Positions 35,204-44,294 of a DNA stretch of 64,000 bases are shown here, in pieces. Positions within the stretch are counted from its first letter, which is position 1. Each line of letters opens with the position of its first letter. Source of the DNA: Marinimicrobium agarilyticum DSM 16975. Lineage in GTDB: Bacteria; Pseudomonadota; Gammaproteobacteria; Pseudomonadales; Cellvibrionaceae. Position numbers and translations under genes: made by a program. The notes beneath the pieces are model-generated. The model was not told the DNA's origin. It worked only from the letters and a program-made list of their open reading frames with translations, and made no database searches. The stretch spans positions 62,001 to 126,000 of the forward strand of contig NZ_AUHU01000005.1 of assembly GCF_000423345.1 (NCBI RefSeq), given 5' to 3'.

Positions 35204-35734
35204 TCAGTCGTCGGCCGGGTGGTCCAGCCAGTATTGCAGTTGCGTGTCGCTGGCCTCGTGCAGGCGTTGGCGCAGCCTGGCCTCCATGTCCGGCAGGCAC
35301 TCCTGAACCAGTTGTTCGATCAGTTGCTGGCGGCCGATCATTTCCTGCGGCGTTGGAAGGCTGGCCGGATCGCCCGCGTCCGGGCCCTCTGTCACCGCCG
35401 AGGGGCCCGGTGGCGTAGGGTCAGGGGCCGGTTGGTCCCAGTTCGGAGGCGGGCGGTTGCCATGCAGGCGAGCGCGAATATGGGCGGGAAGAAAAGGGTT
35501 TTCCCCGCTGGCGCGGGTGACGTTGCTCGCGCGTCGGGCGGCTTTGGTCCCCTTCTCCGGTGCCGTTGAGGGCTGAAACAGCGAGGGTTGTCGGGGCTGG
35601 TTGCCATCCAGGGGTTCGATGGATTCAATCACCTCCCGCAGCACGGGTATGGCATCCTCGTCATCCAGCAACCCTTTGATGGACTCCAGCTCATACAGCA
35701 GAGTGTCTTTGGTATCGCCTTTGCGCTCGGCCAT
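35204..35734 (-). CDS. Hypothetical protein downstream of holC
   Basis: 176 residues from ATG 35734 (a TTG at 35749 directly after the holC stop would add five). N-terminal helical segment KDTLLYELESIKGLLDDED, a long disordered Pro/Arg-rich middle, and a helical C-terminus (RQQLIEQLVQECLPDMEARLRQRLHE) ending in YWLDHPADD. I do not know a function. Similar-looking proteins lie after pepA-holC in other pseudomonad-type genomes, from memory, so it may be a conserved partner of this cluster. Confidence 0.65.
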   Translation of the reverse strand: MAERKGDTKDTLLYELESIKGLLDDEDAIPVLREVIESIEPLDGNQPRQPSLFQPSTAPEKGTKAARRASNVTRASGENPFLPAHIRARLHGNRPPPNWDQPAPDPTPPGPSAVTEGPDAGDPASLPTPQEMIGRQQLIEQLVQECLPDMEARLRQRLHEASDTQLQYWLDHPADD

Positions 35735-35749
35735 GGCAAGGAAGCTCAA

Positions 35750-36184
35750 TCACAGTTGTTGATGGTGAACAGGATAACCCCGCGCCTTGTAAAAACTAAA
35801 GTGTTCCCGGGTACTTTTTAGCACCTCGTCAGACTGGATCACGATTTCCGCCAACCGATCGAAGCGCTCGAAGCCCTCCGGCACCGACCGCCCGAGATTG
35901 ATCAGCACATCGTTATGCGTTTCCGTGTGGCCCGCCCGATCCGCCGGGGCAATCTCGATGTGGGTGGCCAGCAGGGCGTTGTCATTGATCAGCCGGTGGG
36001 GCAGGAAGCTGTCTTCGGGGTGCGCCCACAGGAACTCGTCCAGGGCCCCGGCCTCCGCCTCGGAGTCCACGGTCAGCAGAACCCGGTGCCCGAGGCGCCG
36101 GGCCTTGTCGGCCAGGCGGCCCGCAAATTGCCAGCGGGCCTCCGGGGTCTGTTCGCGCAGAATGTAAAAGTCGACCCGATTCAT
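35750..36184 (-). CDS. holC: DNA polymerase III subunit chi
   Basis: 144 residues, the usual length of HolC. Family features include the start RVDFYILRE, the central FLPHRLINDNA and NLGRSVPEGFERF. Chi links the clamp loader to single-stranded DNA-binding protein through its SSB-binding surface. It overlaps pepA by 4 bp, the conserved pepA-holC order. Confidence 0.95.
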   Translation of the reverse strand: MNRVDFYILREQTPEARWQFAGRLADKARRLGHRVLLTVDSEAEAGALDEFLWAHPEDSFLPHRLINDNALLATHIEIAPADRAGHTETHNDVLINLGRSVPEGFERFDRLAEIVIQSDEVLKSTREHFSFYKARGYPVHHQQL

Positions 36185-37668
36185 GAGGCCTGCTTCAGCA
36201 GGTAATGCATCAACAGCGGGACGGGGCGGCCGGTGGCACCCTTGGCACTGCCGGAGCGCCAGGCCGTGCCCGCCACATCCAGGTGAGCCCAGGGGTATTT
36301 CTTGGTGTAGCGGGACAGGAAGCAGGCGGCGGTCACGCTGCCGGCTTCGCGACCACCAATATTGGCCATGTCGGCAAAGTTGCTGTCCAGTTGCTTCTGG
36401 TACTCATCCCACAGCGGCAGGCGCCAGGCGCGGTCTCCGGATTCTTCGCCGGCGGCGAGCAGCGCCTCGGCCAGTTCGTCCCGGTTGCTGTAGAGCCCGG
36501 AGGCGTGGCTGCCCAGCGCGACAATGCAGGCGCCGGTAAGCGTCGCGATGTCCACGACCGATTGCGGTTTGAAACGCTCCACGTAAGTCAGCGCATCGCA
36601 CAAGACCAGCCGACCTTCGGCGTCGGTGTTGAGTACTTCAATGGTCTGGCCGGACATGGATGTGACAATATCGCCCGGCTTGGTGGCGCCGCCGCTGGGC
36701 ATGTTTTCAGCGGCGGCCACCACGGCCACCACATTGATTTTGGGCTCAAGTTCAATCAGCGTCTGAATGCAGCCGAACACACTGGCGGCGCCGCCCATGT
36801 CGTATTTCATTTCGTCCATACCGGCGCCGGGCTTGAGGCTGATGCCGCCGGTGTCGAAAGTAATGCCTTTACCCACCAGAGCAATTGGCGCCTGGGTTTT
36901 GGCGGCCCCGCGGTATTCCATGACAATCAGCTTGGCGGGCTGATCGCTGCCGGCGGTGACCGAGAGCAGGGCGCCCATGCCCAGCTCCTTCATCTGCTTC
37001 TCTTCCAATACTTTAATGGAGAGTTTTTTCTGCCCCCGACCCAGCCGGCGCGCTTCCGAGGCCAGGTAGCTGGGTGTGCAGATGTTGGCCGGCAGATCGC
37101 CCAGTTCGCGGGTCAGGTTGGTGCCCTTGGCCAGAGCCTCGCCCTCACGCAGGCCTTCCTGAAAATCCGTCAGGCGGGATTTTTTGTCCGCACCCAGTGT
37201 CAGTTTAGTGGGAGCGAAAGCGGGCGCATCGCCTTTCTGGCTTTTGCAGCGGGTAAACCGGTATTGGCCCATGCCCAGAGTGAGCGATACCTGGCGGGCG
37301 AGCCAGCGGGCGTCACGCCCCTCGACTTCCAACTCATCCAGGCAGAGCGTCAGGGATTTGCACGGGGTCTGCTTCAGCGCCTCCAGCGCCTTGCTCAGGG
37401 CGCTCTGGAAAGCCGATGCGCTCGGCTGGGGCTTGCCCAGCCCGAGTACCAGTACCCGCTTGGCCTGGGTGCCTTCGGGAGTGTGCAGCAGCAAGGTGTC
37501 GCCTTGCTTGCCTTTGAAGCCCTCGCGCTTGCACAATGCCGCCAATTGCCCGCCCTTGCTCTCCAGAGCCTGGGCGGCGGCTGACCATTGATCGCCCTCG
37601 AAGGCGGTTACGATCAGACAGTCACTGCGATCGGTGTTGGCGTTGACGACTTTGGCCGTGTATTGCAT
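36181..37668 (-). CDS. pepA: Leucyl aminopeptidase (cytosol aminopeptidase A)
   Basis: 495 residues, M17 family. The zinc/manganese-binding signature NTDAEGRLVLCD and the catalytic Lys region GKGITFDTGGISLKPG are both intact. It trims N-terminal residues from peptides; in E. coli it also binds DNA in Xer recombination and carAB control. Divergent from lptF, with 257 bp between the starts; holC follows with a 4-bp overlap. Confidence 0.97.
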   Translation of the reverse strand: MQYTAKVVNANTDRSDCLIVTAFEGDQWSAAAQALESKGGQLAALCKREGFKGKQGDTLLLHTPEGTQAKRVLVLGLGKPQPSASAFQSALSKALEALKQTPCKSLTLCLDELEVEGRDARWLARQVSLTLGMGQYRFTRCKSQKGDAPAFAPTKLTLGADKKSRLTDFQEGLREGEALAKGTNLTRELGDLPANICTPSYLASEARRLGRGQKKLSIKVLEEKQMKELGMGALLSVTAGSDQPAKLIVMEYRGAAKTQAPIALVGKGITFDTGGISLKPGAGMDEMKYDMGGAASVFGCIQTLIELEPKINVVAVVAAAENMPSGGATKPGDIVTSMSGQTIEVLNTDAEGRLVLCDALTYVERFKPQSVVDIATLTGACIVALGSHASGLYSNRDELAEALLAAGEESGDRAWRLPLWDEYQKQLDSNFADMANIGGREAGSVTAACFLSRYTKKYPWAHLDVAGTAWRSGSAKGATGRPVPLLMHYLLKQAS

Positions 37669-37925
37669 GCGGTTGCTCCGTTGCTCGACGTTACTGAGTG
37701 TGGGTGTGAGTGGTTCCGGGTCAAGACAAAAGCGGCCGAGTAAGCGATAATGCCGGGCTTCTCGTTGGGCCTCCCGGTAGTGTCACCAAACGGTGTCATT
37801 AAAGGTGCCCTCAAGTTTACGCGATCCTCGCCCAAGGGCAAATTACCGCGGGAAGTTTGTGGTCGATCGCAGGGTCGGTCTCTCAAGAGGAGGGGCAACC
37901 ATCAGTTAACCGTCAGGATGCGCGT

Positions 37926-39041
37926 GTGATTATTTTCCGCTACCTCAATCGCGAAATACTGGTAACAACGCTCGCCGTCACCAGTGTTTTGCTGCTGATT
38001 TTCATGAGCGGCCGTTTTGTGAAATATCTGGCCGACGCCGCCGCCGGTGAGCTGGCGGTGGATGTATTGTTCATCATCATGGGCTACCGCCTGCCGGGTT
38101 TTCTCGAACTGATTATTCCCCTGGGGTTTTTCATCGCGATCCTACTCGCCTATGGTCGGCTCTACACCGACAGCGAAATGGTCGTGTTGTCCGCCTGCGG
38201 TATCAGTCAGGCGCAATTGATCATTGTGACCATGATTCCCGCCCTGTTGCTCTCGTTAGTGGTGGCGGCGCTGAGTTTGTGGGTCAGCCCCTCCGGTGCG
38301 CAAGCGACCGAGACCATTCTGGCCGAACAGCGAACCCGCAGTGAGTTCGACACCATCCAGCCCGGGCGCTTCCAGGCGTTGGGGCGCTCCAACTCGATGT
38401 CCTACGCCACCGAAGTGAGCGATGACAAGACCCGGCTGATCAATGTTTTCGTCGCCCAGGGCGACCGCCAGGCCGGCTCGGTACGCCATTCGGTGTTGGT
38501 GGCGGAATACGCCGAGCAGTCCGTACACCCGGAGTACGACCAACGCTATTTGCAACTGCACAACGGCCGCCGTTACGAGGGGCAGCCCGGCTCCGCCGAT
38601 TACGAAGTGACCGAGTTTGAAACCTTCGGCCAGTATCTGGCACCGCCCGATATCGAAGCGAGCATCCGTAGCGAATCCGACGCCTGGCCCACTTCCGAGC
38701 TGATCGGCGCGCAGGACCTGGAACGACAGACCACACTGCAGTGGCGGTTGTCCCTGCCGGTGCTGGTGTTGGTGGTCGCGCTGATGGCCGTGCCCTTGAG
38801 TCGCACAGACCCGCGCCGCGGACGTTACGCAAAGATGTTGCCGGCAATCATTCTGTTTATGCTCTACCTCGGTACCCTGAGCGGTCTGCGCGGGACGATT
38901 GAGAGCGGTGAGTTCCCCTTGATGCCGGGTCTGTGGTTGGTCCACGGTGTTTTCCTGGGCATCGCGCTGTTGATGGTGAACTGGCGCAAGATGGGGCTGG
39001 CTCGTCAGCGGCGCCGCGCACGGAGGGCCGCACATGCGTAA
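37926..39041 (+). CDS. lptF: LPS export ABC transporter permease LptF
   Basis: 371 residues from GTG 37926, chosen because AGGA lies 7 nt upstream and the encoded start VIIFRYLNREIL aligns with the normal LptF N-terminus; a longer in-frame form to 37857 is unlikely. Six membrane helices and a large periplasmic beta-jellyroll domain (about 130-260). With LptG and LptB it pulls LPS from the inner membrane and passes it to LptC/LptA. It overlaps lptG by 8 bp. Confidence 0.95.
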   Translation: MIIFRYLNREILVTTLAVTSVLLLIFMSGRFVKYLADAAAGELAVDVLFIIMGYRLPGFLELIIPLGFFIAILLAYGRLYTDSEMVVLSACGISQAQLIIVTMIPALLLSLVVAALSLWVSPSGAQATETILAEQRTRSEFDTIQPGRFQALGRSNSMSYATEVSDDKTRLINVFVAQGDRQAGSVRHSVLVAEYAEQSVHPEYDQRYLQLHNGRRYEGQPGSADYEVTEFETFGQYLAPPDIEASIRSESDAWPTSELIGAQDLERQTTLQWRLSLPVLVLVVALMAVPLSRTDPRRGRYAKMLPAIILFMLYLGTLSGLRGTIESGEFPLMPGLWLVHGVFLGIALLMVNWRKMGLARQRRRARRAAHA

Positions 39042-40095
39042 GATCAGTCGCTATATCGGTCGTACCGTCTTCTCCGCCATCGCCATGGTATTGGTGGTCG
39101 TACTCTCGCTGGATTTGATCGGTAGCTTCATCGACGAAATTGCCGACCTGCAGGGCGATTACACCGTGCTCGAAGCGCTGATCTATATCGGCCTGACCCT
39201 GCCGGGGCGCGTGTATGAATACCTGCCCTACGCCAGCCTGATCGGCTGCCTTGCGGGGCTGGGTCTACTGGCCAGCTCCAGTGAGCTGGTCGTCATGCGC
39301 GCCGCGGGCCTGTCGGTGGCGCGTATCACCTGGCTGGTACTTCGTCCGGTCTTTGTGTTTATCGTCATCGGCCTGGCCCTGGGCGAATATGTCACCCCTT
39401 ACACCGACCAGGTGGCGGAAAGTCGTCGGGCGGTGGCGCAAGGCGCGCAGCGTGCGCTCAATACCGAACGAGGGCTCTGGCACCGCGAGAATAACGAGTT
39501 CCTGTACGTCAACGCCGTACAACCCGGCGGCATCCTGCACGGCCTTACCCGGTACAAGTTTGATGAGCAGCGTCGGTTGCAGTCCTCCAGCTATGCCGAG
39601 CAGGCCACCTTTCAGCAAGGGTATTGGCAGGAAGAGAACGTGGCGGAAACCCGCTTTACCGAAGAGGGCACCGAAACCGTTGCCTATGCCTTGCGCCGCT
39701 GGAAGACCGACCTGACGCCCGCGTTGTTGAACATCATTGCCTTGCCCCCGGACGCGCTGTCGATCCGCAATCTCGCCTATTACTCCGGCTACCTCGCGGA
39801 GCAGAAGCTGGAAAACAGTGAATACCGGTTGGCGTTCTGGGAAAAGGCGCTTCAGCCGCTGGCCACCATCAGCCTGGTGTTGGTGGCCATCTCGTTTATT
39901 TTCGGGCCGCTGCGGGAAGTGACCATGGGCCAGCGAATTTTTACCGGGGTGGTGTTCGGTATCGCCTTTCGCCTGACCCAGAGCCTGTTGGGCCCCTCCA
40001 GCCTGGTGTTCGGCTTTCCGCCGCTGGTGGCGGTACTGATCCCGATTCTCGCCTGTGCCGGTTTCGGCCTCTTTCTGCTCAACCGGACCCGCTAG
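39034..40095 (+). CDS. lptG: LPS export ABC transporter permease LptG
   Basis: 353 residues, same fold as LptF: two membrane helix sets around a periplasmic jellyroll (about 135-260). The start MRKISRYIGRTVF and the C-terminal helices are typical. It forms a heterodimer with LptF in the LptB2FG complex. The gene starts inside lptF and ends 4 bp into the convergent RDD gene. Confidence 0.95.
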   Translation: MRKISRYIGRTVFSAIAMVLVVVLSLDLIGSFIDEIADLQGDYTVLEALIYIGLTLPGRVYEYLPYASLIGCLAGLGLLASSSELVVMRAAGLSVARITWLVLRPVFVFIVIGLALGEYVTPYTDQVAESRRAVAQGAQRALNTERGLWHRENNEFLYVNAVQPGGILHGLTRYKFDEQRRLQSSSYAEQATFQQGYWQEENVAETRFTEEGTETVAYALRRWKTDLTPALLNIIALPPDALSIRNLAYYSGYLAEQKLENSEYRLAFWEKALQPLATISLVLVAISFIFGPLREVTMGQRIFTGVVFGIAFRLTQSLLGPSSLVFGFPPLVAVLIPILACAGFGLFLLNRTR

Positions 40096-40592
40096 CGCTT
40101 TTCCTTGGGCAGCAGGATGATTCGGGTTTTGCTGAACCGCCCGTGAAGGGTGTGGCCTGCGGGGTCCGCCCAGCGCCAGAAGTACCCCGTGCCGGCCAGC
40201 AGCAGGGCGGGGATGGCCAGCAACGCCCGCCCGAGCCGCTGCTCCCGCGTGGCCGGGCCGCCCGAGCGTGCATCCACCAACTTCAGCCGCCAGGCGCGCA
40301 TCCCCAGGGTTTGACCGTGCTTGCCCCAGAAATAATAGAAAAAGCCCACCCAGACACCGAGCAGCCCCAGGAACACTGGCAACCGCCAGGCCCCCCAGCG
40401 AATCGCTTCCCCCTCGGGCGGCGCGCCCTGAATCATCACGTTCAAAAAGGTGGCCAGGGCGCCGTAGCCCAGCGCGAGTGCCATTAGCAGCAGGCTGTCA
40501 TAAACCATGGCGGCGAAGCGTCGCCACAAGCCGGCCCCCTTGAGTGATGAGGCGGTGCTGGAGGAGAGGTTGGGGGTCACGTCATTATTCAT
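40092..40592 (-). CDS. RDD family membrane protein
   Basis: 166 residues with three to four membrane helices. The family Arg and Asp residues are in the first helix (LWRRFAAMVYDSLLLMAL) and in the GQTLGMRAWRLKLVDARSG segment. The role of RDD proteins is mostly unknown; some transport small solutes or ions. It is followed by the convergent lptG and preceded on its strand, 13 nt upstream, by the FHA/cyclase gene. Confidence 0.88.
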   Translation of the reverse strand: MNNDVTPNLSSSTASSLKGAGLWRRFAAMVYDSLLLMALALGYGALATFLNVMIQGAPPEGEAIRWGAWRLPVFLGLLGVWVGFFYYFWGKHGQTLGMRAWRLKLVDARSGGPATREQRLGRALLAIPALLLAGTGYFWRWADPAGHTLHGRFSKTRIILLPKEKR

Positions 40593-40605
40593 TCGTTGGA
40601 GGTCG

Positions 40606-41490
40606 CTAGGAACGGTAATGGATCAGCCATTCGCCGGCGCGTTCGGCCGGTTGACCGATGGAAATGGTGCCCTCACCGAGCAGAGGAAACTCTTCCCGGC
40701 GCAGGTAGATCTCGGGTTGCTCCGGGCCGGAGACATAGGTGCCATTGGTGCTGTGGTCCACCAGCACGAACTTGCCGCGCCGGAATAGAATATGGCAATG
40801 GTCCCGAGAGGCCAGGCCAGAGCGGATGTGCAGGTTCGAGCTGGCCGGGTCCCGTCCGATGATGTAGGGCGTCTGTTCGGGGTGAATGGTCAGCGTCAAC
40901 TCGCCCAGGGTCAGGCTCAGCTGGTAGCCGCTCATCTTGCCCGCGATCTCCTCAATGGACATCACCGTAGTGGCGCTGTGGCTCTGAGTGGCGCTTTCCC
41001 ACTGAAGGCGGTAGATCAGGCTATGGCGGGTGTCGCCCTTGACGGCGACCCGGTCGAACTCCTGGCAGCGCTCAAGCAACTCCCCGGCCAATTCCCGGGC
41101 CAGGCGCTGGGTCAGCACGATCTGATTGGCCCGGGCGATATGCGCCACGCAGGCGGCATCATTGACGGTGTCACCAAAAATATCGTCATTATCCAGCAGA
41201 GCAGGGCCGTAGGCGATGCCGATACGCAGGGCCACGCCGTCCCGACGGGCCTCCCGCTGCATCGCGATGGCAGCCTGGCACGCGGCCTGGGCGGTATCAA
41301 AACGCGCCATGATCTCGTCGCCGAGGGTTTTCACCACCTGCCCGCCGTATTCCTGTGTCTCCTGAGTCATCATGGCGATGGTGTCATCGACCGAGCGCTT
41401 CGCCAGCAGATTGCCCAAACGCTTGTACAGCGCGGAGCTGCCAGATACGTCGGCAAACATCACGGCCAGCGTTCGGTTGATCGAATTCAT
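40606..41490 (-). CDS. Class III nucleotide cyclase-like domain fused to FHA domain
   Basis: 294 residues. N-terminal CHD-type cyclase domain (about 5-165) and C-terminal FHA phosphothreonine-binding domain (about 190-290; GRDPASSNLHI, RDHCHI, STNGTYV). The two metal-binding Asp are present (MFADVSGSS and KTLGDEIMARF). The transition-state Asn110 is kept (FGDTVNDAAC), but the following Arg position is Cys114 (TGC, one base from CGC). The domain may have low or no cyclase activity, or serve as a nucleotide sensor. FHA suggests link to a Ser/Thr kinase pathway. Confidence 0.88.
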   Translation of the reverse strand: MNSINRTLAVMFADVSGSSALYKRLGNLLAKRSVDDTIAMMTQETQEYGGQVVKTLGDEIMARFDTAQAACQAAIAMQREARRDGVALRIGIAYGPALLDNDDIFGDTVNDAACVAHIARANQIVLTQRLARELAGELLERCQEFDRVAVKGDTRHSLIYRLQWESATQSHSATTVMSIEEIAGKMSGYQLSLTLGELTLTIHPEQTPYIIGRDPASSNLHIRSGLASRDHCHILFRRGKFVLVDHSTNGTYVSGPEQPEIYLRREEFPLLGEGTISIGQPAERAGEWLIHYRS

Positions 41491-41554
41491 GAGGGTGAAC
41501 GGAACTCCCGGGCATCAAGGTTAGGAGAAAACGGGATGATACCGCGCCGGGCCT

Positions 41555-42076
41555 TTAAAACACAGGGGGCAGGGCGGGATCGAGCCTTTCCAGCTCCGCG
41601 TCGTGCATGCCCACCAGTAACGGCTCGCCCTGCTCGTTAACTCGGAAACGGCCATAGCGGGCCGGTTCATAGCGCTCGGCCTGCCCCTCCTCGAAGAAAT
41701 AGGCGTTGGTGGCAAACTGCACTCGGCCGTCGCGCTGGCGGAAGTACAGGCGGCGTTCGTTTGGTGCCAACGTCTCGTCTTTCTCGCCCAAGCGAACAAA
41801 ATGCGCCACTTTCTGCTCGTCCAGGCGGACGATGGCGTAGCCTTGGGTGGCGTTTGAATCTTCCTGGTCTCGCGATGAAAGCGCCTCCCGAACGCGGTTG
41901 CCCACTTCAAAGCGCAGTGCCATGTAGTCTCCCTGCATCAGTGAGCGTGGGTCCACCGGGGCGAGCTCCAGGAAAATCACCTCTCCGTGCTTGAGGTGTT
42001 GCTCTTTTTCGACAATCGACCAATTGACCAGCCCCAGAATGACCAGGCCGGTGATCAATGCAATGCCTTTATGCAT
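41555..42076 (-). CDS. GDYXXLXY domain membrane-anchored protein
   Basis: 173 residues from ATG 42076, which overlaps the end of the DUF4401 gene by 8 bp. One N-terminal membrane helix (ALITGLVILGLVNWSIV) then a periplasmic domain with the defining motif QGDYMALRF (GDYxxLxF here). Family members are nearly always encoded with DUF4401 and DUF2157 proteins, as here. The function of the three-protein cassette is unknown; membrane-associated complex formation is inferred. Confidence 0.85.
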   Translation of the reverse strand: MHKGIALITGLVILGLVNWSIVEKEQHLKHGEVIFLELAPVDPRSLMQGDYMALRFEVGNRVREALSSRDQEDSNATQGYAIVRLDEQKVAHFVRLGEKDETLAPNERRLYFRQRDGRVQFATNAYFFEEGQAERYEPARYGRFRVNEQGEPLLVGMHDAELERLDPALPPVF

Positions 42077-43121
42077 AGTCCGTTTCTCCCTCACGGTTCC
42101 CTGGCCAGCGGCGTATCAGGGTGCGCAACGCCAGGAAAACCAGACCCAGGGCAAGAAGGGTGGCGGACTTTTCCAGTAAGGTCAGGTCCAGGCGGTAGTA
42201 ATAGGTGGAGATGGAAAACAGCAGGGAGACAATGCCCAGCCCGGTCAAAATGTGGTGGCTGATGGCAAACCCAAGCGCGAGCAACACTGCCCCCTGCGTC
42301 AGGCCGTAGGCAAATGACGAACTCAGGCACAGCAGTACCAGAGCGGCTCCGCCAGCGGCAAGGGTTCGGGGGGTGAGGTCTACGTTGTTCGTCTTGCAGA
42401 CCCACCAGGCCAAATAGCCAAGAGTCGCACCGGTCAACCACTCACCCAGCCAATGCGGCAGCCACGCGTTCGCCATACTGCCGTCCAGCAAATCCGGAAA
42501 GCGGCTCAGGTACTGCATGACCAGCAGTGCCAACGTCAGGCCCATCGCGACGGCCTTGAGCGACGCTCGTCGCGCGGGGTCACGAAACTCGTTGAGCCAG
42601 AGCCCCCCACCGCAGGCAAGCACCAACGGAGCAACCAGGTAAGGCAGCCCCACTTCCACACCGAGAAAAAACAGAGACAAAGCGGCAAACAGGGCGGAAA
42701 ACATGCGGTGAATCCGGCTGGCCATCAGCACCGTCAGGAGAGTGTGCAACGCCAGCAGGCAAACCCAGAAAAAGGCATTGATGTCATCCAGCCATTTGCC
42801 GATGGCAAACGCGACCAGCAGTTGCCCGGCCAGGCTGAACGCCAATACCAGTTGTTCCACAAAGATGCTCTGCGGCTGGCGCAGCAAGCCGTAAGCGCCG
42901 CCAATCAACGCCACGCCCAACAGCAAAGCCAGGGCGGCATTGCCCAGAACCTGAAGAAAGCCCAACCCCAAAAACCCCATCAGGAACAGCGCAGAGAACC
43001 ATCCCCCAATGCCCTGTAATACCAGCAGGTACCAGGGCGCGGTCGGGTCCCGGTCGTTGGCGGGTTGAAGGGCAATGCCGGCTTCTCGCAGGCGGGCGCG
43101 GGGGTCAGTGGTTTGGGTCAT
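42069..43121 (-). CDS. DUF4401 family multi-pass membrane protein
   Basis: 350 residues with about ten membrane helices and a short basic N-terminus. It sits between DUF2157 (overlap 17 bp) and the GDYXXLXY gene (overlap 8 bp), the conserved order for this cassette. No catalytic motif is apparent. Function unknown. Confidence 0.85.
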   Translation of the reverse strand: MTQTTDPRARLREAGIALQPANDRDPTAPWYLLVLQGIGGWFSALFLMGFLGLGFLQVLGNAALALLLGVALIGGAYGLLRQPQSIFVEQLVLAFSLAGQLLVAFAIGKWLDDINAFFWVCLLALHTLLTVLMASRIHRMFSALFAALSLFFLGVEVGLPYLVAPLVLACGGGLWLNEFRDPARRASLKAVAMGLTLALLVMQYLSRFPDLLDGSMANAWLPHWLGEWLTGATLGYLAWWVCKTNNVDLTPRTLAAGGAALVLLCLSSSFAYGLTQGAVLLALGFAISHHILTGLGIVSLLFSISTYYYRLDLTLLEKSATLLALGLVFLALRTLIRRWPGNREGETDYA

Positions 43122-44103
43122 GGGATATGAGTCGATGCAGTTTAAGCAGCCAGCGTACCGCCGCCGTCGTCAACCCGATGGTGAGAATGCCCACCAACAG
43201 GAAGCCTTCCGCATAGGCAGAGCCGAGTGTGTGGTACAGAACGATAGCGTCAATCACCAGGATGGTGGAGAGACAACCCCCGGCGAGCATAAACAGGTCG
43301 GGTTTGAGATACCGGTAAACCCAGTAAACAAGGCCCAGGACGACGCAATATTCCAGCAAATTGCCGCCGATACTGACGCCATCGCTGAGCGTAATGTCCA
43401 GCAACGCCAGCCAGGTGACGGCTATGCCCATTCCGGTGCCCAGCAAGCGTTGAGGCCATAGGGTGCCGAGCCAGGGGCGGGTGTGGCTGGCGAATTCCCA
43501 TACGAGCAGGGCAAGGCCGTTGGTCAGAAACAGAACCCGGGCAAGCCCTTCTTCGCCGGTCAGCAGCCAGACCCCACCAAACGTCTGGTGGTAGAGCAGG
43601 GCGGCCAGATTCCACAGCCCGATCACCAGCAACCAGAGCGCGGGTAGCCGGGCGATCAACGCCCAGGGCAGAATCATCAGGCTCCAGGTAAAAAACAGCT
43701 GCCAGGGGTCGGCGCCGGTCTGGTAGGTCTGGCCGAACAATGCCAACAGACCGCCCACCGACAGCGCCGCAGCGAAGAGCGCGGCCTGCGCCACGGGGCT
43801 ACATCCTTCTTGTCCGTCTCGCCCGCCTCGCCACAGATAAACCCCAAGGGCGATCATCAGCGCGAGCTCCACCAACACAAACCGGCCCAGGCGACCCATG
43901 GCGGTCCAGTTGTAAGCGATAAAAAACAACAACGCGAAGCCGAGCGCCAGGGCGCTGAGCCAGAGGAATAACTGATCGAGAAAGCGGCGCCAACGCGGCA
44001 TTGACGGGTAAAGGCCGAGCGAGGTGGCCGCGCGTTGATAGTCCGCCGGCGCAATTTCCTCCCGGTCAATCAAGCGTTCCAGTTGTTGGCGCGTCGTGTC
44101 CAT
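43105..44103 (-). CDS. DUF2157 family multi-pass membrane protein
   Basis: 332 residues. N-terminal helical domain (TRQQLERLIDREEIAPADYQ-like, typical of DUF2157) then about nine membrane helices. First gene of the DUF2157-DUF4401-GDYXXLXY cassette; likely a promoter in the 190-bp gap to the divergent YhaO gene. Function unknown. Confidence 0.85.
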   Translation of the reverse strand: MDTTRQQLERLIDREEIAPADYQRAATSLGLYPSMPRWRRFLDQLFLWLSALALGFALLFFIAYNWTAMGRLGRFVLVELALMIALGVYLWRGGRDGQEGCSPVAQAALFAAALSVGGLLALFGQTYQTGADPWQLFFTWSLMILPWALIARLPALWLLVIGLWNLAALLYHQTFGGVWLLTGEEGLARVLFLTNGLALLVWEFASHTRPWLGTLWPQRLLGTGMGIAVTWLALLDITLSDGVSIGGNLLEYCVVLGLVYWVYRYLKPDLFMLAGGCLSTILVIDAIVLYHTLGSAYAEGFLLVGILTIGLTTAAVRWLLKLHRLISHDPNH

Positions 44104-44294
44104 GAAAGCGGTTCCGTGTTGGTTTGACGGGCAAGTATCCTCAAGGGGAGAAACGGCGTCAAGTAAGGTGAGACCGGCTGAAGGCAGGGAGCCGCCAAGG
44201 CCATTTTGGCCTCAATGCTATGGGAACACGCCCGATTTCGGTAGACTCTCAGGCCAACACCCACGCTCCAATACGCTCAACAGGGACCGGCCCC

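Noticed and set aside
36205-37584. 459-codon plus-strand open frame
   Set aside because: Antisense shadow of pepA caused by GC-rich codon use.
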